This document shows positions 7,138 to 14,760 of a stretch of 64,000 bases of DNA, one piece after another. This stretch comes from Microbacterium testaceum (GTDB taxonomy: Bacteria; Actinomycetota; Actinomycetes; Actinomycetales; Microbacteriaceae): NCBI RefSeq assembly GCF_020781835.1, contig NZ_JAJGNJ010000013.1, positions 1 to 64,000 on the forward strand, in the 5' to 3' direction. The position numbers and the translations under genes were made by a program. A model generated the notes under the pieces. The model was not told where the DNA came from. It ran no database searches and worked only from the letters and a program-made list of their open reading frames with translations. Every line of letters begins with the position of its first letter. Position 1 is the stretch's first letter.

Positions 7138-8541
7138 ATGTGCGACGACATCGACCACGGAGGGCGGCGGTGCCCGTCGTCGACGGCCGAAGGGCAGCGG
7201 CGTCGCCGCGCCGAGAAGCGCGAGCGGAACGCCGAGAAGCAGCTTGAGGCCTTCATCGGCGCGACCCCGTTCCGGCCGGTCTCGGGCGAGCTGATGCGGA
7301 TGAGCTCGCGCCCCAGCTATTGGGACACCGACGAGTGGATCGAGTACGAAGACACCCTGCGCGCGGCCGCGGAACGTCACGGGATCGAGATCTCCGAGCT
7401 GCAGCACGCGGACGGGCTCTGGGAGGGCACGTCGGAGCCTGCAGGCGCCTACATCGTCCACGCGGACAGCTTCGAGCAGGTCACCGACTGGGCCGGCGAG
7501 CTGGCGGGGCGGTATGAGCAGGACAGCATCATGGCCGGGTACTTCGACGCTGACGGCCCCGACCGGGTCTACAGCTTCGCCGCCGGCACCGGCTCGCAGC
7601 AGCAGGTCCAGGAGACCCTCGACATTCTCCGCGCCGCCGGCGCACCGGGAGGCAGGCTCTATGACGGCAAGCTCGAGATCGCGGAACCCGCCGAGTATCC
7701 GCTGCCGGCATCCGCCGTGAACGCGATCGCCGCCCGTCTCGGAACAGAACCCACCTTCGCTCGAGCGCACGTTGCCTTCGTGCCCGGCAACGACAGCTAC
7801 CGTCACCACCAGCCGATCAAGGAGATCCAGTCGCTCAGAGAGCGGTACGCCGATGCGCACGGTTTCCCACAGCGCACGCCGATCCCCCGACTGACCGAGC
7901 TCGACGACATCGCTGCAGCGAGGGCATACGCGGCCGCACCGCACGAGCCCGCGCACCCGCAGGTCGCCCGCTCCTACCGATCACTGCGGCAGCACATCGG
8001 CGCTCAGTGGGACATGCTCACAGAAGCCGGCTACACCTTCGAGCCCTGGCACGGCGAGACCGAGCAACCCTACGCCGACTCTGCCGCGATGCTGGCCGAT
8101 CTCCGCGAGAACAAGCACCTGTTCTACTTCCGCACCGAGGTCTCGCAGCACAGCGAGGGGGCCCTTCCGCCGGATCATCCGATGGCTCGCAGCGTTACGG
8201 TCACCCTGCCCACGGGCGAGCGGGCGCCGATGCTCGCCAACGACGTCTTCCGCGCCGTCCACGACGCGATCGCGCACAGCGAGGGCCACCAGTTCGGACC
8301 CTACGGCGAGAAGCGCGCCTGGTGGACACATCGTGCCTGCCTCCCCCGCGAAGCGCGGCTCGCGCTGTGGTGCGAGACGCGCGCGCAGAACTGCTGGACC
8401 AACGCCGGCCCCCACATGACCACGGAGGGGGAAGCCGGGCATCCCCGGCTCATTCGGCGAAGGGAACCGGGTTGGATGCCGCTGAGTGAACGCCCCTATG
8501 CGCAGCAGAAGTGCTGCCGCGTCGACTCAGCACTCCTCTAG
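7138..8541 (+). CDS. Large protein with conserved phage/plasmid C-terminal domain (467 aa)
   Basis: The N-terminus (MCDDIDHGGRRCP) is a short His/Cys signature often seen at the start of actinobacterial mobile-element proteins. Around residues 95-150 there is an alpha/beta domain. The C-terminal part (about 385-460) contains an ordered set of conserved-looking residues, FRAVHDAIAHSEG, FGPYGEKRAWWTHR, ETRAQNCWTNAGPH and YAQQKCC. From memory, this set recurs in large phage and plasmid proteins and suggests an enzyme whose activity I cannot name. GGGAGAGG precedes the ATG. It is the only gene of the P3 transcript before Op4. Confidence 0.65.
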   Translation: MCDDIDHGGRRCPSSTAEGQRRRRAEKRERNAEKQLEAFIGATPFRPVSGELMRMSSRPSYWDTDEWIEYEDTLRAAAERHGIEISELQHADGLWEGTSEPAGAYIVHADSFEQVTDWAGELAGRYEQDSIMAGYFDADGPDRVYSFAAGTGSQQQVQETLDILRAAGAPGGRLYDGKLEIAEPAEYPLPASAVNAIAARLGTEPTFARAHVAFVPGNDSYRHHQPIKEIQSLRERYADAHGFPQRTPIPRLTELDDIAAARAYAAAPHEPAHPQVARSYRSLRQHIGAQWDMLTEAGYTFEPWHGETEQPYADSAAMLADLRENKHLFYFRTEVSQHSEGALPPDHPMARSVTVTLPTGERAPMLANDVFRAVHDAIAHSEGHQFGPYGEKRAWWTHRACLPREARLALWCETRAQNCWTNAGPHMTTEGEAGHPRLIRRREPGWMPLSERPYAQQKCCRVDSALL

Positions 8542-8551
8542 TCCACGGCGG

Positions 8552-8599
8552 TTGACGAGGGTACGTCGCCCGCGTACCATCAGTGAATGTCACATTCAC
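8552..8599 (+). promoter_or_regulatory. Promoter Op4 with 17-bp palindromic operator
   Basis: TTGACG (8552-8557), 17 bp, TACCAT (8575-8580), two bases, then GTGAATGTCACATTCAC (8583-8599). Drives the DUF3846 and Mom-like genes. Confidence 0.85.
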
Positions 8600-8625
8600 T
8601 ACCGTTCTGATCTGAGGAGGACTCC

Positions 8626-8949
8626 ATGACAACGGCCATCAAGATCACCCCCGCTGGCGAGATCGACACCATCCGCATCGACGAGCTGCCCGACTACCAG
8701 CGCGAGATCGGCGGCTGGGTCGCAGAGCTCCGCCTGACCAACGGCCACGCACTGCTCGTCGACGAGGAAGCCGGTCTCAAGGTCACAGAGCCGAACCTGC
8801 TCGCCTCGCTCTACCTGACCGAGCACGGCCGCAGCGCACTGCTGTTCAGCACCGCGCTCATCGTCGGGCTGCACCCCAGGACCGGTGAGTGGATCGACGT
8901 CGCCCCCGACGTCGACGAGCAGCTCCGCGCGATCGCTGCGCAGATCTGA
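8626..8949 (+). CDS. DUF3846-like protein (107 aa)
   Basis: The layout matches the DUF3846 family of phage and plasmid proteins: an opening strand IKITPAGEIDTIRID, a helix with a Gly-Gly turn (EIGGWVAEL), then LLVDEEAG and a C-terminal NxxA-like strand. These proteins are commonly found beside anti-restriction genes, and their function is unknown. GAGGAGG lies upstream of the ATG. It is first in the Op4 operon with the Mom-like gene four bases after its stop. Confidence 0.7.
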   Translation: MTTAIKITPAGEIDTIRIDELPDYQREIGGWVAELRLTNGHALLVDEEAGLKVTEPNLLASLYLTEHGRSALLFSTALIVGLHPRTGEWIDVAPDVDEQLRAIAAQI

Positions 8950-8953
8950 CCTC

Positions 8954-9907
8954 ATGCCCACCCTGAACGCTCGGCCGGTACTCATGCCGGCCGAGCCGCC
9001 CTCCTCCCCCGCGAGCGACTACTGCCAGCGTTGGTCTCGCGGCGCCCATTCGTGGCGCCACATCTCCGAAGGCGGGTTCGACCCCCGTCTATACCAGGTG
9101 GCCCCGATCACGGAAGCCGCCGCGCGAGCATTCGTCATCGACGAGCACTACGCAGCATCCTTCCCCGCAGCACGCTTCTCGATCGGGCTGCTCACCCGCG
9201 ACGACCGCTTCCCCATCAACGGCGCCATGGTCGACGAGATGGCACTGGTCGGCGTCGCCACCTTCTCCACCCCGATGAGCAGAGGAGTCCTCAGCTCCGT
9301 CTTCGGCACGCTCGAGCCCTACGAACAGAGCATCGAGCTCGGCCGATTCGTACTCACCGACACACCCGCGAACGCCGAATCCTGGTTCCTCGCACGCGCT
9401 TTCCGCCACGCCTACGACCGGGGCATCCGCGGCGTCGTCTCTTTCGCCGACCCCTTGCCACGGCGCCGACAGATCACCGAGACCCTCGACAACGGCACCA
9501 CAATCGAGCGCATCGAACAGACCTCGCCCGGCCACATCGGCGGGATATACCAAAGCGTCAACGCGATCGCCCTCGGCCGCAGCACCGCACGCACCCTGAA
9601 CTACCTCCCCCGCCGCGGCCTCGTGCTCTCCGAGAGATCTCTGTCCAAGGTAAGAGGACAGGAGCGAGGCGCCGACGCCGCCGAGCGACACCTGGTCTCG
9701 CTCGGCGCCCCCATCCGCCGCGCAGGGCAAGACCCGCGAGCCTGGCTGCGCGAGGCGCTCGCCGCGCTCGATGTCACGAAGATCAGGCATCCGGGGAACT
9801 TCCGATACGCCTTCCCTCTTGGCAGCAGCTCCCAGCGTCGCCGGCTGCCGATCGGGCTGCCGCGCACCGCGTACCCCAAAGCCGCCACCGACATCCTTCC
9901 GGGCTGA
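8954..9907 (+). CDS. Mom-like / GNAT-fold DNA-modification candidate (317 aa)
   Basis: The pattern resembles the Mu Mom family, which modifies adenine to protect DNA from restriction. Landmarks, in order: DEHYAASFPAARFSIGLL (about 55-75), VGVATFSTPM (about 97-106), YEQSIELGRFVLTDTPANAESWFLARAFRHAY (about 123-155), FADPLPR, and GHIGGIYQSVNAIALGRS (about 193-211). The combination ELxRxxL plus NAESW plus HxGxIYQ is typical of Mom-type proteins. The Arg/Ser-rich C-terminal 90 residues look like an extra DNA-binding arm. The gene is under operator Op4 and next to ArdC, consistent with anti-restriction. Activity is not proven by sequence alone, and an ordinary GNAT acyltransferase remains possible. 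Confidence 0.65.
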   Translation: MPTLNARPVLMPAEPPSSPASDYCQRWSRGAHSWRHISEGGFDPRLYQVAPITEAAARAFVIDEHYAASFPAARFSIGLLTRDDRFPINGAMVDEMALVGVATFSTPMSRGVLSSVFGTLEPYEQSIELGRFVLTDTPANAESWFLARAFRHAYDRGIRGVVSFADPLPRRRQITETLDNGTTIERIEQTSPGHIGGIYQSVNAIALGRSTARTLNYLPRRGLVLSERSLSKVRGQERGADAAERHLVSLGAPIRRAGQDPRAWLREALAALDVTKIRHPGNFRYAFPLGSSSQRRRLPIGLPRTAYPKAATDILPG

Positions 9908-9938
9908 GACCCCCGCTGCAGGCGGGTGCAAATCGGAG

Positions 9939-9985
9939 TTGACGGGGCATATCGAATGCCTCATACTAGTGAATGTCACATTCAC
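9939..9985 (+). promoter_or_regulatory. Promoter Op5 with 17-bp palindromic operator
   Basis: TTGACG (9939-9944), 17 bp, CATACT (9962-9967), one base, then GTGAATGTCACATTCAC (9969-9985). The ardC gene starts 28 bp after the operator. Confidence 0.85.
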
Positions 9986-10012
9986 TACTCGTCCACTCTG
10001 AGGGAGGACACC

Positions 10013-10888
10013 ATGACCACCAAGACCCGCCGCAGCGGCACCACCCGCCGCACCCCGGAAGAGCGCCGCGCACAGGCCGAGGCGCTCCACGAGCAGCTCA
10101 CCGCACAGGTCGCCACGCTGGCCGAGAGCGAGAACTGGAAGGCCTGGCTGCGCTTCGCGCGCATCGTCCGCCGGCGCTCGTTCTCCAACCAGATGCTCAT
10201 CCTCGCGCAGGGCGGCACCCACTGCCTCGGCTACCGCCAGTGGGAGACCCTCGGCCGTCACGTCGTCAAGGGCGCGAAGTCGATCAAGATCTTCGGCTAC
10301 TCCACCAAGCGGATCGTCGAGGTCGACGAGGCCACCGGAGAAGAGTCCACCAGCAGTCGAGTGATCTACCCGGTGCTCTCCGTGTTCGACGTCCGCGACA
10401 CCGATGGCGAGCCGCTCCCCGAGCAGCCGGCCATCTACCTCGAGGGCGACGACGTCGCAGGCCTCTTCGACCAGCTCGCCGACTTCATCACCGCGCAGGG
10501 CTGGGATGTCGCGCTCGAGGACATCGCACAGGACGGGCTCAACGGGTACACCGATGGCCAGGCCCGACAGATCCGGGTCGACAGCAAGATGGCACCGGCC
10601 ATGCGCGTCAAGACCCTCCTGCACGAGATCGGTCACGCACTTCTGCACTTCGACGAGGGCAGCACCCGCGAGCACCGCGGAGTGATCGAGACCGAAGCCG
10701 AGTCGGTCGCGTACTGCGCCGGTGGCCTCCTCGGACTCGACACGTCCGCGTGGTCGATCGGGTACGTCGCAGGATGGGCCGGCGGTGACGTCGACCTCAT
10801 CCGCAGCGTCGCCGGCAACGTCCTCCGTGCCGTCAACGCGATCGCCGACGCCATGCTCGGCGCCGACGACCAGGCCGCGGCCGCGTAA
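10013..10888 (+). CDS. ardC: ArdC-like anti-restriction protein with zinc-peptidase motif (291 aa)
   Basis: The N-terminal domain (about 15-130) has the ArdC ssDNA-binding signature, including FARIVRRRSFSNQMLILAQ and YRQWETLGRHVVKGAKSIKIFGY. The C-terminal domain is an ImmA/IrrE-type metalloprotease with TLLHEIGHALLH near residue 200 and the downstream ETEAESVAY, which supply the HExxH zinc ligands and the third Glu. Known ArdC proteins protect incoming conjugative DNA from restriction. The gene stands alone under Op5 and is followed by a terminator, so it is expected to be made early after transfer. GGGAGGA precedes the ATG. Confidence 0.9.
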   Translation: MTTKTRRSGTTRRTPEERRAQAEALHEQLTAQVATLAESENWKAWLRFARIVRRRSFSNQMLILAQGGTHCLGYRQWETLGRHVVKGAKSIKIFGYSTKRIVEVDEATGEESTSSRVIYPVLSVFDVRDTDGEPLPEQPAIYLEGDDVAGLFDQLADFITAQGWDVALEDIAQDGLNGYTDGQARQIRVDSKMAPAMRVKTLLHEIGHALLHFDEGSTREHRGVIETEAESVAYCAGGLLGLDTSAWSIGYVAGWAGGDVDLIRSVAGNVLRAVNAIADAMLGADDQAAAA

Positions 10889-10893
10889 CAGCC

Positions 10894-10928
10894 CTCGGGG
10901 GGCGGGCTCGCCTATGCCCGCCCCCGAG
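10894..10928 (+). terminator. Hairpin terminator of ardC
   Basis: CTCGGGGGGCGGGC (10894-10907) pairs with GCCCGCCCCCGAG (10916-10928) with one bulged G and an 8-nt loop. Promoter P4 begins seven bases later. Confidence 0.75.
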
Positions 10929-10934
10929 AATCTC

Positions 10935-10967
10935 TGTCCGCGAACACCCCGAACTGCGACCTATACC
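10935..10967 (+). promoter_or_regulatory. P4: copy 4 of the TGTCCGCGAA-N17-TATACC promoter family
   Basis: TGTCCGCGAA (10935-10944), 17 bp, TATACC (10962-10967). It drives the six-gene operon 10994-13177. Confidence 0.75.
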
Positions 10968-10993
10968 CCTAGACGAATACCCCGGAGGAACCC

Positions 10994-11197
10994 ATGGATC
11001 TCGCCCTGTCTACCGCCCGCGACTTCGCTCCCCTTCTGCTGGGCAGCGGCGGCCTCGTCGGCATCCTCGTCACCGTCGACACTGCACGCCGCGCAGAGCG
11101 CACGGTACGGCGCAGCCTCAAGTTCCTCGTCACCCTTCTCCTCAGCGTCGCCGCGGTCGCCGCGGCCGTCGTACTCGGCGCCGCCCTCTTCCTCTGA
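10994..11197 (+). CDS. Small membrane protein (67 aa)
   Basis: Two hydrophobic stretches (LLLGSGGLVGILVTV near residue 14, and LKFLVTLLLSVAAVAAAVVLGAALFL at 42-67) flank a basic loop (DTARRAERTVRR), so both ends likely face outward with a cytoplasmic loop. CGGAGGA is upstream of the ATG. It is first in the P4 operon, ahead of a secreted nuclease. Confidence 0.6.
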   Translation: MDLALSTARDFAPLLLGSGGLVGILVTVDTARRAERTVRRSLKFLVTLLLSVAAVAAAVVLGAALFL

Positions 11198-11208
11198 ACG
11201 GACCACTC

Positions 11209-11931
11209 ATGAACCGCCGAACCACACGCCTCGCCTCCGCCGCCGGCGCTGTTGTCGTCGCCCTGCTCGCTGGCGCGATCGCGATCACCAGCCAGCCCTC
11301 CGGCGTCAGCGACCTCACCGACACCGCGCCCGCGCCTGTGCCTGTGCCTACCGCAGAGATCTCCGCGGACGCCGCCGCAGCCCTCGATGAGCTCGAGCAG
11401 CTCGTCGTGGCCGATGCAGCCGACCAGGACAGCTACGACCGTGACGCGTTCGGGCAACGCTGGGCCGACATCGACCGCAACGGCTGTGACCAGCGCAACG
11501 ACGCACTCGCGGCCGCGCTCGAGAACATCACCACCAAGCCCGGCACACACGACTGCGTCGTCCTCACCGGAACGCTTCACGACCCTTACACCGGGCTCAC
11601 GATCGCCTTCGAGCGCGGCCAGGGCACGAGTGAGCTCGTGCAGATCGACCATGTCGTGCCGCTCGCGTGGGGGTGGCGTCAGGGCGCCGACGAATGGGAC
11701 GAGGCCCAGCGTGAGCGCTTCGCCAACGATCCTCTCAATCTGCAGGCCACGGACGGCAGCACCAACCAGTCGAAGAGCGATCGCGGCCCCTCCGAATGGA
11801 TGCCCCCGAACGCGGACTACGGATGCGCCTACGCTGCGCGCTTCGTCGACGTCCTCACCGCCTACCAGCTGACGGTCAACCCGGCCGACTACTCCACGCT
11901 CCGCGCGCAGCTCGCCAGCTGCGCCGCATGA
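11209..11931 (+). CDS. Secreted HNH endonuclease, GmrSD/DUF1524-type (240 aa)
   Basis: An N-terminal signal sequence or anchor is clear (about 1-28, RRTTRLASAAGAVVVALLAGAIAI). The catalytic region near residues 143-195 contains IDHVVPLAWGW, then NDPLNLQATDGSTNQSK and GPSEWMPPN, which matches the DHxxP plus NL/N-x-x-KS pattern of HNH domains of the DUF1524 group. It is therefore predicted to cut DNA outside the membrane or at the cell surface. Paired Cys residues are compatible with disulfides. It follows the small membrane protein by 11 bp. Confidence 0.8.
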   Translation: MNRRTTRLASAAGAVVVALLAGAIAITSQPSGVSDLTDTAPAPVPVPTAEISADAAAALDELEQLVVADAADQDSYDRDAFGQRWADIDRNGCDQRNDALAAALENITTKPGTHDCVVLTGTLHDPYTGLTIAFERGQGTSELVQIDHVVPLAWGWRQGADEWDEAQRERFANDPLNLQATDGSTNQSKSDRGPSEWMPPNADYGCAYAARFVDVLTAYQLTVNPADYSTLRAQLASCAA

Positions 11932-11957
11932 CCCCCCACCCGAGAGGACTGACAACG

Positions 11958-12368
11958 ATGAGCACTCTGAACAACATCGTCATCACCGATGACACCGGCA
12001 CCCGTTACAACGATCTCTTCCTCGACATCCCGCTGGACAGCTACGAGATCTCCCGCTCCTCTGTCGGCTTCCATTCCGTCGACGCGATCGTGCCAGCCGA
12101 CCCCTACTCGACCCGCGCATCCGAAGATGGTCCGCTCGGTGCACTGCTTTTCCGCTGGGCTCAAGCGCACGTCGCCGGCCGCAACTACATCATCAGCTGG
12201 CAGTACATCGACGCTCACGACGTCCATACCGTCGCCGTCGCCGACACCACCACTCGCGAGCTGCACTTCGTCAACCTGTTCGGCCACGTCATCGCCGGTC
12301 GACGCAGCTACAGGCTCCGTGAGCTCGCCGACGCGCTCGACCTCCTGATCGACGCCAGCTTCGACTGA
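11958..12368 (+). CDS. Hypothetical protein (136 aa)
   Basis: No family recognised. Mixed alpha/beta and soluble, with short motifs such as ALLFRWAQAHVAGRNYIISWQ and VAVADTTTRELHFVNLFG. The region just upstream has GAGAGGACTGACAACG before the ATG. It sits within the P4 operon between the HNH nuclease and a His/Cys module protein. Confidence 0.6.
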   Translation: MSTLNNIVITDDTGTRYNDLFLDIPLDSYEISRSSVGFHSVDAIVPADPYSTRASEDGPLGALLFRWAQAHVAGRNYIISWQYIDAHDVHTVAVADTTTRELHFVNLFGHVIAGRRSYRLRELADALDLLIDASFD

Positions 12369-12378
12369 GGACCAGGCC

Positions 12379-12624
12379 ATGCTTTCCGACGAGGTCGCTC
12401 GACAGATCATCCACGGCAGCCCCGAGGGCTACGACCTCGGATGTCAGACCCGCGCCGGATGCGCCAACCACCACCACCCCACGCTCATGACCTGTTTCGC
12501 CGCCGCGATCGCCGTCCGCGATGACTGGCGCCTCGCGAAGCTGCCTCGCAACGAACCCCTCCCCAAATCCGCTCGGCGGCTACGCCGCTCCTCCCCCAGA
12601 AGCAAGGAAGGAACACCCTCATGA
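12379..12624 (+). CDS. Small His/Cys-module protein (81 aa)
   Basis: Contains HGSPEGYDLGCQTRAGCANH near residue 12, the same HG-x-x-x-GY-x-x-GC module seen three times in the protein at 3494, followed by a helical tail and an Arg/Ser-rich C-terminus. The stop overlaps the next start. Function unknown, though metal binding is plausible. Confidence 0.55.
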   Translation: MLSDEVARQIIHGSPEGYDLGCQTRAGCANHHHPTLMTCFAAAIAVRDDWRLAKLPRNEPLPKSARRLRRSSPRSKEGTPS

Positions 12625-12905
12625 CCGACCCCGAGCTCACTGCGTGGCCGGCACTGCGCCTCGGAGATCATGCCCTCATCCGGGAGCGCGCGACAGCACG
12701 CGAGCTCGCCGTCACCATCGTCGCTCTGCTCGAGCCGATCGAGGGCGAGGGTGAGGGCCTGGTCGACCACCGGGGCCGCGTCATCCGGCACCACTTCTAC
12801 GACGCCCGACCCATCGCGGCCGACGTCGATCTCCCCGACCAGCGCGACGTCGACACACGCTTCGCCCGACTGACCGCAGATCTCCTGAACACGAGGACAC
12901 GATGA
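12621..12905 (+). CDS. Hypothetical protein (94 aa)
   Basis: No family recognised. Acidic and soluble, with an N-terminal helix (RERATARELAVTIVALLEPIEG) and a His-rich turn (RVIRHHFYDARP). Starts with an ATGA-type overlap and ends with an overlap onto the next gene. Confidence 0.55.
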   Translation: MTDPELTAWPALRLGDHALIRERATARELAVTIVALLEPIEGEGEGLVDHRGRVIRHHFYDARPIAADVDLPDQRDVDTRFARLTADLLNTRTR

Positions 12906-13177
12906 CCGCACCGCTCACCACCACCGAGACCCGCCTGCTACACAAGTCGCTCGAGCTCGCCGCCGGCTACGCGAACAATGAACGCGACGAGACCGCGATC
13001 CTTGAGCTCAGCGCACGCATCCGACAGGCACAGAAGACCATCCCCTCTGCACCGGACGCGCACACCACGATCCTCGCGACGATCGACGCCATAAAGCGCG
13101 CAGGACGCCACGAGCAGCTCACCCCTCAGCTGCTCGACCGAGTCGCTGACGAGCTCCTCCAATCCACCCCGCTCTGA
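12902..13177 (+). CDS. Helical hypothetical protein (91 aa), last gene of P4 operon
   Basis: Almost wholly alpha-helical (ETRLLHKSLELAAGYANNERDETAILELSARIRQAQKTI), resembling small four-helix proteins. No catalytic motif. Overlaps the preceding gene by four bases. The candidate RNA gene at 13203 begins just after it. Confidence 0.55.
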   Translation: MTAPLTTTETRLLHKSLELAAGYANNERDETAILELSARIRQAQKTIPSAPDAHTTILATIDAIKRAGRHEQLTPQLLDRVADELLQSTPL

Positions 13178-13190
13178 CCGCCCCGCGCGG

Positions 13191-13316
13191 TACACTAAGG
13201 CGCGGCACCCGGCTGTTGAGCAGGTTCCCTTCCGCCCCTCGGGGCGATGGCTCCTCCTCAGTTGGATCGTTGGTGAATGTGACAATTTCCACGCTCCGGC
13301 CGGGTGCCGTTTTCTC
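13191..13316 (+). ncRNA. Candidate structured small RNA with paired ends (about 114 nt)
   Basis: TACACT (13191-13196) can be a -10 box placing the start near 13203. There CGGCACCCGGC (13203-13213) pairs perfectly with GCCGGGTGCCG (13299-13309), which is followed by a TTTTCTC tail. The 5' end thus pairs with the 3' terminator arm, enclosing a second perfect hairpin (CGCCCC-TC-GGGGCG, 13233-13246) and the partial operator sequence GTGAATGTGACA (13273-13284). I see no -35 match and no open frame. The RNA is inferred from structure only. Confidence 0.5.
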
Positions 13317-13335
13317 TTGCCCCGGTGGCACGCGA

Positions 13336-13617
13336 TCATCGACGATTGCTCACCGGTGGACCAGTCGCCCTCACATACTCCGACCAGGTGCACTCGACAG
13401 CGAGCCTCATTGCATCGTCGGGGAAGTAGCCGATCAACACTCGCCGCTCGGGATCGCGATCGAACGTCACGGAACGCAGCAGCCTACGGCCGCGGATCTC
13501 GACATGGCGGATGATCGCGATCCTCTTGCTGTGGTCGAACACGTACCAGATCCCCGGCTCCGGCGACGCCTGCAGCTGAGACATCGGAGACCAGTGCTGC
13601 ACCACAACAGCGAACAC
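13336..13617 (-). CDS. Hypothetical protein (93 aa)
   Basis: The sequence IWYVFDHSKRIAIIRHVEIRGRRLLRSVTFDRDPERRVLIGYFPDDAMRLAVECTW has a convincing alternating strand pattern with a final helix, like small actinobacterial proteins of unknown function. The start is probably the GTG at 13617. It lies downstream of a gene fragment cut by the IS481 element, so it may have lost its promoter. Confidence 0.5.
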   Translation of the reverse strand: MFAVVVQHWSPMSQLQASPEPGIWYVFDHSKRIAIIRHVEIRGRRLLRSVTFDRDPERRVLIGYFPDDAMRLAVECTWSEYVRATGPPVSNRR

Positions 13618-13662
13618 TATGCCGGCGCACCGACAGCCCCGTGCCGACGACGACCGCGTGAC

Positions 13663-13740
13663 TCAGCTCGTCAGCGACCCGCCGGATCCGTAGGCGTCGT
13701 GGTCATACCGCTGTAGCGCAGCAATGAACTCGGCACTAGT
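13663..13740 (-). pseudogene. 3' remnant of a gene cut by the IS481 element
   Basis: An in-frame tail ending FIAALQRYDHDAYGSGG and a stop lies outside the left end of the transposon, in a frame different from the transposase. No start exists. It looks like the last 24 or so codons of a gene whose body has been lost. Confidence 0.4.
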
Positions 13741-14740
13741 TGTATGAGGGCTGAACGTTGGTGACGCCGTCCCTAAGTCGAGATGCTGGCGGCCGCCCAC
13801 CGGTTCCGCTGTGCGGGCGGTGGTAGTTGTAGTGGATGTTCCAGACGGCGATCGCGGAATTGCGGGCATCCTCGCTATTGAACTCGCGGGCGTAGAGCAG
13901 CTCCTCGGCCAGGATTCGCTGGTAGCGCTCCACCTTGCCGTTGTGGCGCGGGGTGTACGGCTTCGTCTTCTGATGTCGCGTGCGTCGTCCGACGATCCGG
14001 GCGAAGTCACCAGAGCGGTAGCAGGCCCCGTTGTCGGTGACGACCCGGTGGATGTGCGTGATGCCGTGCGCTGCGAACCAGACCTTGGCTCGGGCCAGGA
14101 ACGCAGCAGCGGTGGCTCCCTTCTCGTCGGGCAGCGGCTCGGTGTAGGAGAGCCGAGAGAATCCGTCGACGGCCGAATGCAGGTAGGTGTAGCCACGCTT
14201 CGCGCCAGCTGACTTGGCGCGCTCGACGGTCTTGGCCTGATCGCTGTCGCGGCCATGGGTGCGCCAGCCGCCGCCATCGGGGATCCGGCCGACCTTCTTC
14301 ACGTCAAGGTGCACCATGTGACCGGGCCAGCGTGCATTGATCTTCCCGGGCTTGCGGTTGCTCTCTCCGCCGGGGTCGATGAACCTCCGTCTGCCGAGAC
14401 CGAGTTGGGTCAGGTGGCGGGTGACGGTGCGGCGGTTGATCGAGAATCCGAGCTCGACGAGTTCGTAGGTGATTCGATTGGCCGACCATTTGTGTTCACG
14501 CCGCCAGGTCTCGATGCGCTCGAGGACCCAGGCGGGTGTCGCGTGCGGACTCCGATGCGGAGTCGACGAGCGGTCTTGAAGTCCGTCGTCGCCGTGACAT
14601 CGCCACCGGTTGACCCACTTCGACGCGCACGCCCGCGAGATTCCCATCTCGGCCGACACATGGGCGATCGGCCGGGTCTTGCATCGCTCAACCAGCCGGC
14701 GGCGGCCTTCGATACTCAATGGCGCGTTGGCGTGAGTCAC
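13736..14740 (-). CDS. IS481-family transposase (334 aa)
   Basis: A DDE integrase-type transposase. The N-terminal helix-turn-helix region (residues 10-60, including AHVSAEMGISRACASKWVNRW) precedes a second HTH (about 75-115). The rve catalytic core shows HLDVKK (first Asp, near 145), VVTDNG (second Asp, near 243) and HNGKVERYQR (Glu, near 279). The length is typical for IS481. It appears intact and therefore possibly active. The start overlaps the end of the MFS gene. Confidence 0.9.
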   Translation of the reverse strand: MTHANAPLSIEGRRRLVERCKTRPIAHVSAEMGISRACASKWVNRWRCHGDDGLQDRSSTPHRSPHATPAWVLERIETWRREHKWSANRITYELVELGFSINRRTVTRHLTQLGLGRRRFIDPGGESNRKPGKINARWPGHMVHLDVKKVGRIPDGGGWRTHGRDSDQAKTVERAKSAGAKRGYTYLHSAVDGFSRLSYTEPLPDEKGATAAAFLARAKVWFAAHGITHIHRVVTDNGACYRSGDFARIVGRRTRHQKTKPYTPRHNGKVERYQRILAEELLYAREFNSEDARNSAIAVWNIHYNYHRPHSGTGGRPPASRLRDGVTNVQPSYN

Positions 14741-14760
14741 AACGTTCTCCTTGTCGTCTT
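13741..14760. mobile_element. IS481-family insertion sequence (ends approximate)
   Basis: The element is defined by its transposase and by imperfect inverted ends. At the left, TGTATGAGGGCTGAACGTTG starts at 13741. At the right, read on the minus strand, GAGAACGTTGTGAC ends just inside the MFS gene. I cannot fix the right boundary or a target duplication. The transposase stop codon lies at the left end. Confidence 0.6.
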
